A stretch of 64,000 nucleotides of DNA, taken from positions 21,980,182 to 22,044,181 of the forward strand of contig NC_088711.1 in assembly GCF_963576615.1 (NCBI RefSeq), written 5' to 3'. This document shows positions 46,777-59,700 of the stretch, piece after piece. A model generated the notes under the pieces. It saw only the letters and a program-made list of their open reading frames with translations, made no database searches and was not told the DNA's origin. Made by a program: the position numbers and the translations under genes. The stretch's first letter is position 1. Each line of letters starts with the position of its first letter. The DNA comes from Watersipora subatra (lineage: Eukaryota; Bryozoa; Gymnolaemata; Cheilostomatida; Watersiporidae).

Positions 46777-49700
46777 CTACTGAGTGAGGATATCAACAAC
46801 ACGGTAGCACAAGTAAATAGAGAGAAGTGTTCCTGGTTCACAGAATCCAATGAAGAAGCACAGCAATAAGGAAAGCACAAGTGTCCGCTCTTGATTGGCT
46901 ACTTTGTCTACAAATGAGAAAAATTGATTGGTGCGAGGCAAATTTAGCAAAATAGAAGTTTCTAGACTCGCATTAAATTTATTACATATTTGGAAAAGAA
47001 ACAATAAAACAAAACCATCAACGGAATTTAGTGCGTAGAGTACAAGGTGCTGTCAACCTCACCCAGACGTGAAATGACATGACCAAACATATTCAAAAAA
47101 CGATAGATTCATATACTGCATATGATGATATGGTTAATGTTTGCAAACTCAAAGATGGGTAATACAAAGGTCATGCTATGGATTCAATGAGTGTGTTAAG
47201 AATTGTTGTTCAAATATTCAACATATCTCTGGCATTGATGAAACAAATTGTAAAATGGCTTACGAATAGCTTTAGATTTCTGATAAAGTCTCTGATAAGT
47301 ACATAAAATCTATGAGAATAGTCTTTGTTCAAACACTAAAAATAAACTGTTAGTTTTCAACAATAAACTATTAGGTCTAAATTCAAAACACTTCGTACAA
47401 TAAATAAAAACCAAAAAGACTAAAACGTACACTTAGTTGGAAGGAAAATAGATTTCACAACAAATCAATTTGGCTGACCTTGAACGTGCGAATGCGGCAT
47501 AATTTGTACTCTTCTTGCTCTGCTTTCCCTGTTAGCTTGTTTCTCCTCAAGTTCTTGTAAGCGTTGCGCAGCAGCTAAAATATATAAAACCTTGACATTG
47601 ATCAAAGCCTTCCATACTCTAATGTTAAGGTTACTCGAAGAGTTCTGTTCTATTTAGCCTACCTTTTATTGGAACACTAAGGGTTTCACCAGCTATTCAG
47701 CGTAATCATTAGCTATTAACCATTATTAACTATCAACTACTAATTAACAGCTGTTAAATACTAACTAATAACCACTAACTATTAACTACTAACTATTAAC
47801 TACTAACTACTTACTAGTAACTACTAATTAATTAATGAATAGTTAAGTACTAACTATTCATTACTAACTATTAATTGTTAAATATTGTCTACTAACTACT
47901 ACGTAGGCCTATTAGCTATTAACTACTACCTAATAACTACTGTACTAACTACCAATTACCAACTAGTAATAACTACTAACTATTAACTGCTAGCTAATAA
48001 CTACTATTAGCTACTAGCTATTTATCAGTAACTAATAACTAGTATTAGCTACCAGTTGTTAACTACTAACTATTAACTATTAATCATGAACTACTAATCA
48101 ATAACTAGTATTATCTACGGACTGTTAACTATAAACTGGTAACCACTAACTATTAACTACTAAATAACAACTAGTATTAACTACTCACTATCAACTGCTG
48201 CCTGATAACTACAAACCTCAACTCTCTCACACCCATTGCTCCTCCATGGCGACACACATCAAAGCCATTGACTAGTACACGTAAAACTACTCACAAGCAA
48301 AAGGCAATTCAGCCTAGTTTTACATATGATGACCTTAATACGCATTCAGTATTTTAGGAATGAAAATAACTAACAAATCACACCAAGGAGGAAAATTTTT
48401 TCGCTTCAAGAATAAATAAGATGCTCATACCTGTAAGCTGGTCACCAGCCATTTCTAGTTTTTCTAGCCTGTCAGATTGCTGTTTTAGCTGGTTCTGCAA
48501 TTCTTCAATGTTGTGAGTTTTTGGTTGGGTGTCTTCCAATGGATGCTCTTGAATGACTGAAATATCTACATTGTAAATTATCATCAAACATTAGCTGATA
48601 ATTTAAAATTATTAGTCACTAATATGAATTTAATCTGCAATAATTGCGATCTTACACAAAACATAATTTTCCTAAAAAAGGTCTTTGGAATTTTGTGTTT
48701 AACGCAGTATTGAACATCGAAATTTGAGACAGTAGGCAGAAAAAGATAAATTTCAGAAGTCCTAAAGCAAGTGTGTAAATATAACAAATGATAGGAAGAA
48801 ACAGAGGTTTTATTTTCTGGCTCTGTCTTGTGTGATAGTCTAGTCTATACATCATACCATTGAAGAAAATCGGTTTGTTTTTGTATTTCTACACAAGCTA
48901 AAATGAAAACTATAATTTGTATTTGTGTAAAAACTCAAACTGTTTTATATAAAAAAAAATTTAGGTTTTGCTAGCTTTTGAAACTCTTAACAATGTTGCA
49001 TTAATAAAATAACATAATTTTTTACTTTCACCAGCGCATATGAGACCTAAATTATTGAGCCTCGTGCATTAAAAAACTCGAGCTCAGAGCAACGGAGTTC
49101 AAGACATGTAGTTATTCTACTAAAGTTCTACATGACATTAGAAGACAGGTACGACAAATTGTACACAACCCTTCCTTAAGGATATCACTTGAATAAAACC
49201 AAAGTTGTCTTCTCTGTAATATTTTTCTAAATATTGTGGACACGTCACAAACTTTCAAGCATCAATGCGACTAACAAGATAAACTCAGATGCTACTGTGT
49301 CAGACAGATATACGAGCATGCAACCAGAGTGAATAAATAAGCAGTGCACACCTCTTCTATTCTGTAGCCACTTGGGTACATTTAGAATATACTTGGAGTC
49401 AAAATGCTCCGGAATGTCAGCGTTTATCATTGCCCCTAGCTTGTCTTTTGTTGAACATTTCTCATTCACCGGTATAGCCGTCTCTGCTGCCAAAAGAGAC
49501 AGCAAAGATAAAGAAAAGTTGAAATGATGGTTTGAGAAACAAGTACCCGTAAACCAAAATGTTCATATGCAGCCAACGCTATACTCACATGCACCTAAGG
49601 CTTTGCTCACATGCACCTAAGGCTATGCTCACATGCACCTAATGCTATGCTCACACGTGCATAAGGCTATACTAACATGCATCTAAGGCTATACTCACAT

Positions 49701-52700
49701 GCACTTAAGGCTATACTCACATGCGCCTTAGGCTATGCTCACATGCACCTAAGGCTATACTCACATACACCTAAGGCTATGATCACGTGCACCTAAGGCT
49801 ATGCTCACATGCACATAAGGCTATACTCATACGCATCTAAGGCTATGCTCACATGCACCCAAGGCTATACATGCATGTGCCTAAGGTAATACTCACATAC
49901 GCCTAAGGCTATACTCAGATGCGCCTAAGGCTATACTCAAATGCACCCAAGGCTATATTTGTATACACCTTAGGCTATACTTCTATACACCTTAGGCTAT
50001 CAACTAATAACCATAAGGATCAGAAACTGGCTAAGCGTAGCTCGGATCAAAGTACATTGAAGTATCCAACAATCTCTAACAGATGACAAATAGTGACAGC
50101 GAATACTTGTTGTTGAATACTTATTGATTAAAGATCAGTAAGTATTCAACGACAAAGAATAACAAATGGTGTTTTTGAATTCTCGATGTGTAGGAGGTTG
50201 CTACCATGCAGTAGAAGAGAGGTATTTGAATTCCAATTGTGTAACCCTCACAATTTTAAGTGAATTACATTATATGTTGTCTTGACTGGTGTACGGGAGG
50301 ATACACAATAACTGAGTCCAGTAGAATTTGTCGATAGCAGAACAGCACAAGCACATCTACGCAGCACTAAATGCCATAGCCTGAGATCTTTATGAATTGT
50401 TGAATATTTGTAAACTAAAAAGATTTTATTGGAGTCACTCACGGGTCATCGTTAGAGCTCTTGCCGTATTTCTGAAATCAGAGTGTAGAAGATAGTGGCA
50501 AATCTATGGCAAAGCGTAGAACTGAATGAAAACCTATTGTGACCAGCTCAACGGTGAATATTTTTTAATATTTGTCACTCGAATCTCTCTCGCATACGCG
50601 TAAAAGATGCGACAGCACGCTAAAGATCATGGCTCACTGGAGACATCAAATACACATTTATTCATCAGTGAATGCCCTCTTTAATTGTAGCCACGATGTG
50701 ATTGGCTCACAGACAGTCGGCATCTGTGGTGTGAAAATAGCTTCAAAGCAGAAACTAATATGTAAAAATGTTTAAAATGAAAAGTTTCATCAACGTTTTG
50801 TTTTCCACGTGCTTCTATGCCACTTCTGGATTGTGCATTGACAAATTTTTAGAAGAAAAACATTTTTCTTGTTACTAAAGACATTTTCTGCTACTAAATA
50901 TCTAAGAAGTATTAACGAGAGTGAAATGTGTAAAACACAACCTGTTACATTGGCTGACTGGCTGTAGGAGTTTTGCTCTGGTAGCCTTTTAATACCAGCA
51001 CCTGCTACGTTCGCTACTGCTGCCATTCCGATCTCAGAATCAGCTGACACTAAAAAGAAGGTGACTGGCTCAGGTTGGCGTTTACACAGCTATTAGAAGC
51101 TAACACGCCACTGTTTCAACATTGACTAGACAACTTCATTGGACTAAATGTTCAATCTATGATTTGCGATTCGGTAGATTTCTGATGTATAGTTAAATTC
51201 TCAAAGACAAATATATACGCATATGCCAGTAATGAGATTGTATATTTCTTTATCAGGTAATAGACCTCAATTTGCTCTATAATTATATATATTATTTATT
51301 TTAAAATGTATAATATTGTACATTGTTTAAGGTTACTTGCAGTTACGCGCTTCTTTCTGATTAGAAATTTTACTGTACAATAAACTTTAAACAAATAACA
51401 CAAGTGCATATGTTACAAAGACCTGCAAAATAACTACTAATATTTTACGTTAACTATTTAAGCGTTTTTAAGAGCTTAGGACACTGTTAAAATTAATGCA
51501 GGAAACGTCCATGGGAAAAGGGTGGCAGATATAAAAATCACACTTTACTTTATTTCCATTTAACAATCTACAAACTACGATTTGCTGTTAACGCCTTTTT
51601 TTGTCGAGGCATTAATAGCATATGCATTATTAACATAGCAAGCAGAAAGTAAACAAACTTAGGAACAGTCATTCATGTATCAATGCCAATATAGCAACTC
51701 TATCTAACAGCATGTTTGAATAGAATCATCACGTTTGTATACCATTAAAGTTTTCTAATCTTTAATATTTTTTTAATTATTCGTTTACCATAATTTTGTT
51801 CAGGTTCACTTGTACTGCCTTCCATTAGATGAGAATTGTCTTCTCTCTCGTCATCAGTCTGTTTTCTGCCAATGAAGTCAAGATGAACTGATCTCAGCAT
51901 CCCATTGGCTGGCTCTGTTAAAGTTATGACCACAGCACTTTCTTTTTCTATCAATGGTTCAACAAATCCGGCTGAACAGTTTTATAGAGAAAATATTTTA
52001 GAAGGAAGAGCTGCATACAATAACCGGAGTTTTAAAAACAGCAAAACACTGATTAAGCCTTTACTTAAACTGAAGTAAAACATGACTGACATCCAATGGG
52101 ATAAAAATAAACTCATCGTAATTGAAAAGTACCTAAAGCAAATCATGGAATCAGTTAAATCAAGTGAAACAAGTTTGTTCAACAATGTCACAAACAAAGG
52201 GGCGACAATTACCATCAGTGTCACAAACAAAGGAGTGACGAATACTATCAGAAGAGAATGACTCTTGTGGACCTCTGGCTATAACATCTCTGTTTGATTT
52301 TTCAATGACTGGTCCATCTTCGGGCTCATCAGTTTCTGCTGAATCTTCCTCTACGTCTCTCCCTGGGTCATCATTTGCGTCTCCCCCTGGGTCTTCATTT
52401 GCGTCTCCCCTTGGGTCATCATTTGCGTCTACCCCTGGGCCTTCATTTGCTTCTCCCCCTGGGTCTTCCTCCATGTTTCCTCCTGAGTCTTCTTCCATGA
52501 CTCCCTCGGGATCCTCTTCCTCAGAATCTTCCCCAATCACCCCGACTGGTTGAGCCCCTAGGCCCTTGCGTAATATATTCCAGAAGCTTACGAATCTAGA
52601 CTGATCGTGTGTCTCAAATTTCACTGCTTCTTCTACAAAATAACATACACCTGGCAATAACTTCTGGCAAATATTATAGAGTAAGGAAATTTTAGTTGAG

Positions 52701-53655
52701 GCCTTGAGTGATGACCTCTTTTAGTAAAGGAAATATAGGTCATTATATGGTGTGAATCTGATAGGCCTAATGATCAACCTGATTGTTATGTAAGCAGAAT
52801 TTGCCATCTATTGAGAAATTTGAGACTAACCTCTTATAGATCAGCTTAAAAGCTAAAAGACTAGTAGAACTGCTGACCCCTTGTATTTAAAGTAAGTTGG
52901 AAGTTTAACTACACAAGTTTAATGCTACAAATGTAAACCTAATACTTATGAAGTCTTAACTATTTACTGAATATGACCCATAAACATCTTGTGTGATGGC
53001 TGAGAAAAGTCTGCTGCGTATAACGGTGAATTGTAAATATATTGAAATATTCTTTTTAGTCTTTCATCTTATCATGATCTGTTTTTCTGTTAAGTTACTT
53101 AACGTACCTAGTCGTATTACTATAATTATAGTATATACGGTATAAAATAGGTTAGCATGAATATAGGCTAAAATAGCTGCCAAATCATGCTACAATTGTT
53201 CTTTTATATATCAAGTGTTCTTAATGATTAAACTACTCATAAATATGTATTTATAAATATGTATAAATATTTATATAAATATGTATATGCCTACATATAT
53301 ATATAAATATATATATAAGTATGTGTACGTAAAAGTATGCGTTAATATATAAATATGTATATATACAAGTATCATGTGTATGTATATAAATATGTATATA
53401 TAAATATGTATATACAATGTATATATAAATATTTATATAAAAATATATAGGCCCTGTATATCAATATGTATAATCACTTTTGTGATTTGAGCACTCTGGT
53501 GTCGGCACATTGACTTTCTTAGTCTGTAAGGCAACTTAGTTGATTAATGGCAGAAATTCAACTCTCATTGGCAATGGGAGTTATTTCCTTTGCCTACTCT
53601 GAGCTAAACTCTGAGCTAAACTCTGAGCTACTTCTGAGCCGAAATAGTACTTTCT

Positions 53656-53709
<54 letters not shown>

Positions 53710-56700
53710 ACGTATATGCATATATATTCAATTTTTAGACAGCCACCTGCTTCTTTCTTATCAGTACCTATCAGTGCTTGTCAAAAAGCTTACTACAGCA
53801 GTTGAGACAAACCTTAGCCTTGCTGTCATGTAACTTGCACTATAACGTATGAAAGATTTGTCCAGCACCATACCAGAATAAACAAGCTGTAGATCAGCCA
53901 GCTGGCATGATGATTTCCTAGATTAGGTCTGAGTTTACCTTCTCCCTTTATCTCCATTAACACAACATAACAAGAATGCTATCAGCAGGTAAAATACTTA
54001 TAGACGCCGGTGTAGCGATGAACATTATTTGTTTATGGCTGTATAGCTTTAGCTCTAAAACACCAAAATAGAAGTTATTTATTATCCATATTTGAGATGG
54101 TTTTCTCTATGTGGCTGAGTCACTATTGAACACTCCTAAAACTAGCTCCATAAGTTGTCAAGCATTGTTATCTTGTTAAATTCCCGGACCGATCTAATAA
54201 GCTAGGGTCTAGAAATAATCAAAACTCTCTGTTGTATCGCTATAAGCTTTTTCCAAATCTACTCTACCTTTCAAGACATTCAAGGAATGCTTGCTCTGAT
54301 GTTTCTGGACATATTAAACAATCAGACAAAATCTCAGTTGTTAAAGCGGGGTTCCCATATACGTCGCAAAGCACCGGCAACAGCACTGCAGGCTATTAGC
54401 GGTGAAATGAGAACCTATGTGCCGGGTACCACCAAGGACTGCCGGCAGTTGCTGGTGGCATCGCATTAGTTTACCGCTGTTCAAATTTTGCAAAAGGCGG
54501 CAAGCAAAACCTTCCTTAAATGCACTGTACAGGTGAAGGTCACCATTATAGAAACGGCGTGACGAGCGAAAATTTTATTTGATTCCGCGATTATGTTTAG
54601 CGATGCAGCTTTATATGTAAACAGATGCTGCCGAGCCTAGCCTCGCAAGCGTCTTGCTGCGCAAGTTACCGCCGGAGTCTTGCAATCGATATGGGAACCG
54701 ATCTTTAGAATATCATCTCAGCAAACAAAGGCTGAGAGCCTGCATGCCACCAGCAGTGAGTTTACACCATTACAGTTGGAATGGGTTTAGTATGTTTACG
54801 ATTTGAAATACATTTTTGCAGAGACTTACATCAAAACAAATCAAACTACAATTATACAAAATGGGTCACATTTTTCAACTAATAAAATACAACAATGGTA
54901 TTCGTTCCATTTGCTTGTAGTTTCAGTGATATTAACCTTGCTATATTAGCATTGTATGATTGGTCAATTTCATGTTCGGCTTCACCAATGACGGCTGTCA
55001 AAAAAGAACAAACAGAGTCCGCAACTTTTTAGATCGATTTTGGGTCAGCGATTGCAACAAAGTCATTTTTACAAAAGTTTTATGTTTTACACTATACAAA
55101 CTGTGTCAGAGTGGAGGCAACTCCGATAAATCATCCTAGTATAAACACATCACAAAGGCTTTAGAAGCTCAAGCTGTCACGCACTTGAATTATGACTTCA
55201 AGAATGACTCTGAACATGGTACAACTTTCCATGACACACATTTTCTTATGTTAGCAGATCGGCACAAATACAGCCATGGATGGACGTTGAGCCAATCAGA
55301 GATTAAACAACAAAAATAAATGATCGACAAAGATTAGAAGAAAACCATTACATTAATACAATATTTGAATTTGTTATAGTCTTGTATTATCTTGCATTAT
55401 AATATATAATCTTATCATTTTGAAAGATCAAGCTTGTTTTGTGACCTTCAAAGATTTACCTCGCTGCAGCAGGGGGTAGCCATAACAAGTACCCGCATAC
55501 AAACTAAACTGGGTCATATATTGTTGTTATCAACCTTGATTCTCTGTTTTCATAATGACTACAGTTATGCAGAAGATGTGATGTATCAGTTTAAGTTAAG
55601 GTCGATCTTGTGAAGTTGTGAAGGAAACTGCCGCTCCTTTACTCTACACAAGACAGTCAAGCAAATAAGCACTTCGAGTGGTTTAATCAGCAAAATATGT
55701 ATATTTTACCAGAAAGATTTATATAGATACATGAAGTCATATGCAATAAACAAGTGACAAGCTTACAGAGAGTGTCTGCAAACTCTCTGTAATGATCTAG
55801 GCGGGCTCCTTTTATAATTATGCTTCCTCTAACAATAGGCTTCCCTTATCAGCATTATACATGTATGCTTATCGCTTCCCCATATTCCTTTGAAATGTAA
55901 CTTGCGTACGTGACTTGGCCCTCGTATCTAAACTATATTACAACCGGTTTAGCTGAACCGAGTATCGCCGAGGTAGCTGAGCTGACTCCTTTGTCCATAA
56001 CAACTGGGACCGCCCTAGCCGTGCTGACTTAGAAAGTGCTCAGTTTATAATACATGTCATTACTTTGTGACCTTCCAGCCAGAAGGCTCGGTGTTAGTGC
56101 TCGGTGGGCTGCCACTACAAAGTCTCATGAACCAACTGATAAATATGACAGCTTCACGTTTCACTAAGGTTGATCTTTTTTGACTGCCTCCCTCATTAGC
56201 CCAACATGTGAAAGTTATCTCTCTCTAGCCCAACATGTGAGAGTTATCCCTCTCTAGCACAACATGTGAGAGTTATCCCTCTCTAGCCCAACATGTGAGA
56301 GTTATCCCTCTCTAGCCCAACATGTGAAAGTTATCCCTCTCTAGCCCAACATGTGAGAGTTATCCCTCATTAGCCCAACATGTGAGAGTTATCCCTCTCT
56401 AGCCCAACATGTGAAAGATCCCTCTCTAGCCCAACATGTGAGAGTTATCCCTCTCTAGCCCAACATGTGAGAGTTATCCCTCTCTAGCCCAGCATGTGAG
56501 AGTTATTCCTTCCCAGCCCAGCATGTGAGAGTTATTTCTTCCGAGCCCAACATATGAGAGTACTCCTTCACCAGTCCAGCATGGGAGAGTAATCCTTCCC
56601 CAGCAAAACATGTGAGAGTTATCCCTCTATAGCCCAACATGTGAGAGTTATCCCTCTCTAGCCCAACATGTGAGATTTATCCCTCTATATCCCAACATGT

Positions 56701-59700
56701 GAGAGTTATCCCTCTCTAGCCCAACATGTGAGAGTTATCCCTCTATAGCCCAACATGTGAGAGTTATCCCTCTCTAGCCCAACATGTGAGAGTTATCCCT
56801 CTCTAGCCCAGCATGTGAGAGTTATTCCTTCCCAGCTCAGCATGTGAGAGTTATTTCTTCCGAGCCCAACATGAGAGTACTCCTTCACCAGTCCAGCATG
56901 GGAGAGTAATCCTTCCCCAGCAAAACATGTGAGAGTTACCCTCCCAAGCCCCACATGTGAGAGTACAGTTTTCTAAGACCAACATGTGAATGTTGGTCCA
57001 ACCTGTTAGAATAACACTCCCAGTCCAATGTGTGAGGGTTATCCCTCTCTATCTCAACTTGTTAACGTAATCCTCCCATAGCCTTACTGAAGTCCAATAG
57101 CGATGCAACACTGTAGCCAAGCTAAGCTAAAATTAGCTGTCATCAGATGGTGTATAAGTGTATCAAATACCTTCTTGCACTTATCATCAGTTCTAACAGT
57201 TATCACTATGGTGACCGATAAACACTTTTACATCTCTGAGTAGCTGTTACAAAACTATCAACAATCATTAATTTACTTTAAGTAATCAGTACATGGAAAG
57301 TTTATAATCACCGCTGAGACATCTGCACTGAGACATTACAGTGGGACCACAGAGATCATTATAGTGAACATGTTTTGATCTCAATATTATATAAGCATTT
57401 TAATTTTGTACTTGTAAGTAAAATATAATTTTAATTAATTGGTCTATATATAGAAGATGCCATCTCACTGTTTGATAACAAGATAGAATGGTCTACCAGA
57501 GTCACATATTAAAAGGTGGAGCTCATCTGCTGAAAGTGAAGCCAAGCGGTCGGATTCATCAACATATCGAGAGCACAGAAATGCATTACGATTTTAGAGT
57601 GCTGCTTGATTTCGTAATTTGAGAGAACAAAGCATTTACTAGAGTTACTCCTCTCAGGTTCTTATAAATCACTCATAATGCTGTATATTAAAACAAAATT
57701 TCGCTCTCAGTTTTTTACGGTCAATATTACATGAAATTATACATTATAATTGTAAATACAATAAGCTTAAACAGATAGAGATATTTTATAAAAAACTTTT
57801 TGTTGGTGAAGATATTTAGTTAAGAAATTGTTGGTATATGTGAATGGCTTCATAATTTTTCATTATCTACATACATATTTCTCAAAAGTATCTTCGTATA
57901 TATGCTTTGGTATAGCTACGAAAATCTTGAAATAAAGAATTCATTTCGAAGAAGATTCAATCTCAAACCCAACCATGCACCAGTCCCATGCCCTACCCAA
58001 TAGGCCACAGTGAATGAGTTGATAGCTTGCTGATATAAGTGGCTATATGAGAGCACATATCCAAGGGCTTTGCATACCACGCAGAGTGATTGCATAAGTG
58101 ATTGTCATTAATTAACTTACTAAAACTTTCTATTGGCAATCTGCCAGGCTAATAACAAGTGGCAGGCAACTCCCTAAACAATGAGAAGTAATGAGAGTTG
58201 CCTGCCACTTACTATTAGCATGACAGATTGCCAATGGAAACTTTTAGTATTAAATATTAGCTTATAAACAATGAGAAGTAATTAAGCTGATTTTTAATAC
58301 TCGGGCAACGCCGGGTAGCACAGCTAGTCTCATCATGCTAATCATAAAAGCAACATAATATGCTAGATTAATTTATAAGAGTTGATAATTCCTAAACCAA
58401 GAACTTCAAGGATTTAGTTGAATTAAAGTACGATGATTTTTTATGCGTTTGCAGAGCTACAGTATAGGCATAATTGATATCAGCTCGACATTCTAGGTTT
58501 TTTCTTGATAACTCTCAAAGATTTTGTGATCATTTTAAATTATAGCCAAAACAGCACAGGCACCCGTGAATACTGCCCTACTTTTAGTGTAATAGCGAAC
58601 ACTGAGGCTACCACATCAAGGCCTATCCCCAAACACATTGCATGACTAAGCTACTATTACATGTATAGCACAGATGATTATGGCCAGCCCTTAATTGTTG
58701 ACCAGCAAGTGCCTAGCAAGCTGAATCAATGTACATACTAGGAGGAAGTTTTGGCACTTCCTTTTATCATGGCTGTACTAGTGAAAGTAGCCAACTGTAT
58801 AACCGTTGCTAATAATTAGTCGTATTCTAACAATAACATCACTATCCTTTGTCGCTATCTACCACTATCGTTTATCTCTTTGGTACATCCAGACATTGCG
58901 GATTGCATGGACAAAAGTAAAATACACATCATACATCAGGTAACTAGCCTTATGGTTAGTTCACACGAAGGCAAATCTTTAGCATTCTAAAAGCTGGGTC
59001 TGTCCATCTGATCAGAAACAGATCCAGAGCATGGGAAAAAATGCTACGCACAGTAGTTCAACTCGAATATGTACATGTAGCTTGGTGTACCAAGGCACTA
59101 ACCGCTGCACCACTCAGCCACCTTACATCATCATGGAATAATTGTGGGCATAATGATTACACATGATGATCTCGCACGGCACACGAGATTGCCAGCATGC
59201 TAGTCTATATATAAATCTCAGTTTGTCGCCGTCTGTCGTCGTTCTTTGGTGTCTGTCCAGCTATGGCGATTAAAACCTAGCAATAAAAATTGGTATCACA
59301 GAGGATTTGATCTGGGAACCTCTGACTCACAAGGCTACAAACTAACCCATTAGGCTGCACGAGTTGCAATGAATTCATTAGGTGATATGAGACATTATCC
59401 GAGTTGAAATACGCATATTGACTCTGCTTTACTCGAAACGCCACTAAAGCTTGCTCTCACGGTTCTTATTAGTAAGTTTAGCAATACAGATACTAGCTTA
59501 CTCAAATTAGCCAATGGCAACTACATTTCCTGCAACTGTTTATATAATCTGTTTTAAATACTTATGCATTGCTGGGAATTTGGATAGTCTTCAATAAAAC
59601 ATTGCATCAAAACTCGTTTGAACCAGATTAATGGATATGTTAAAACTTCGCCGTCGATCAAGTACTGTTAGCTGTCATAAAATCGTTAGCTGCAAGGATC

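Noticed and set aside
47735-48200. At least nine exact TACTAAC words, the ideal branch-point sequence, in an intron
   Set aside because: They are on the plus strand while the host gene is transcribed from the minus strand, so the transcript carries the complement. They simply reflect the heptamer repeat.
52160-52212. Read-through of the acidic exon to a stop at 52160 as an alternative short protein
   Set aside because: A consensus donor at 52213/52212 and perfect phase with the exon at 51971 make splicing the better model. An intron-retained form is possible but unsupported.
52305-52553. 82-codon plus-strand Ser/Pro-rich frame
   Set aside because: Antisense of the acidic Asp/Glu/Gly repeat exon (52632-52213) of the ankyrin gene.
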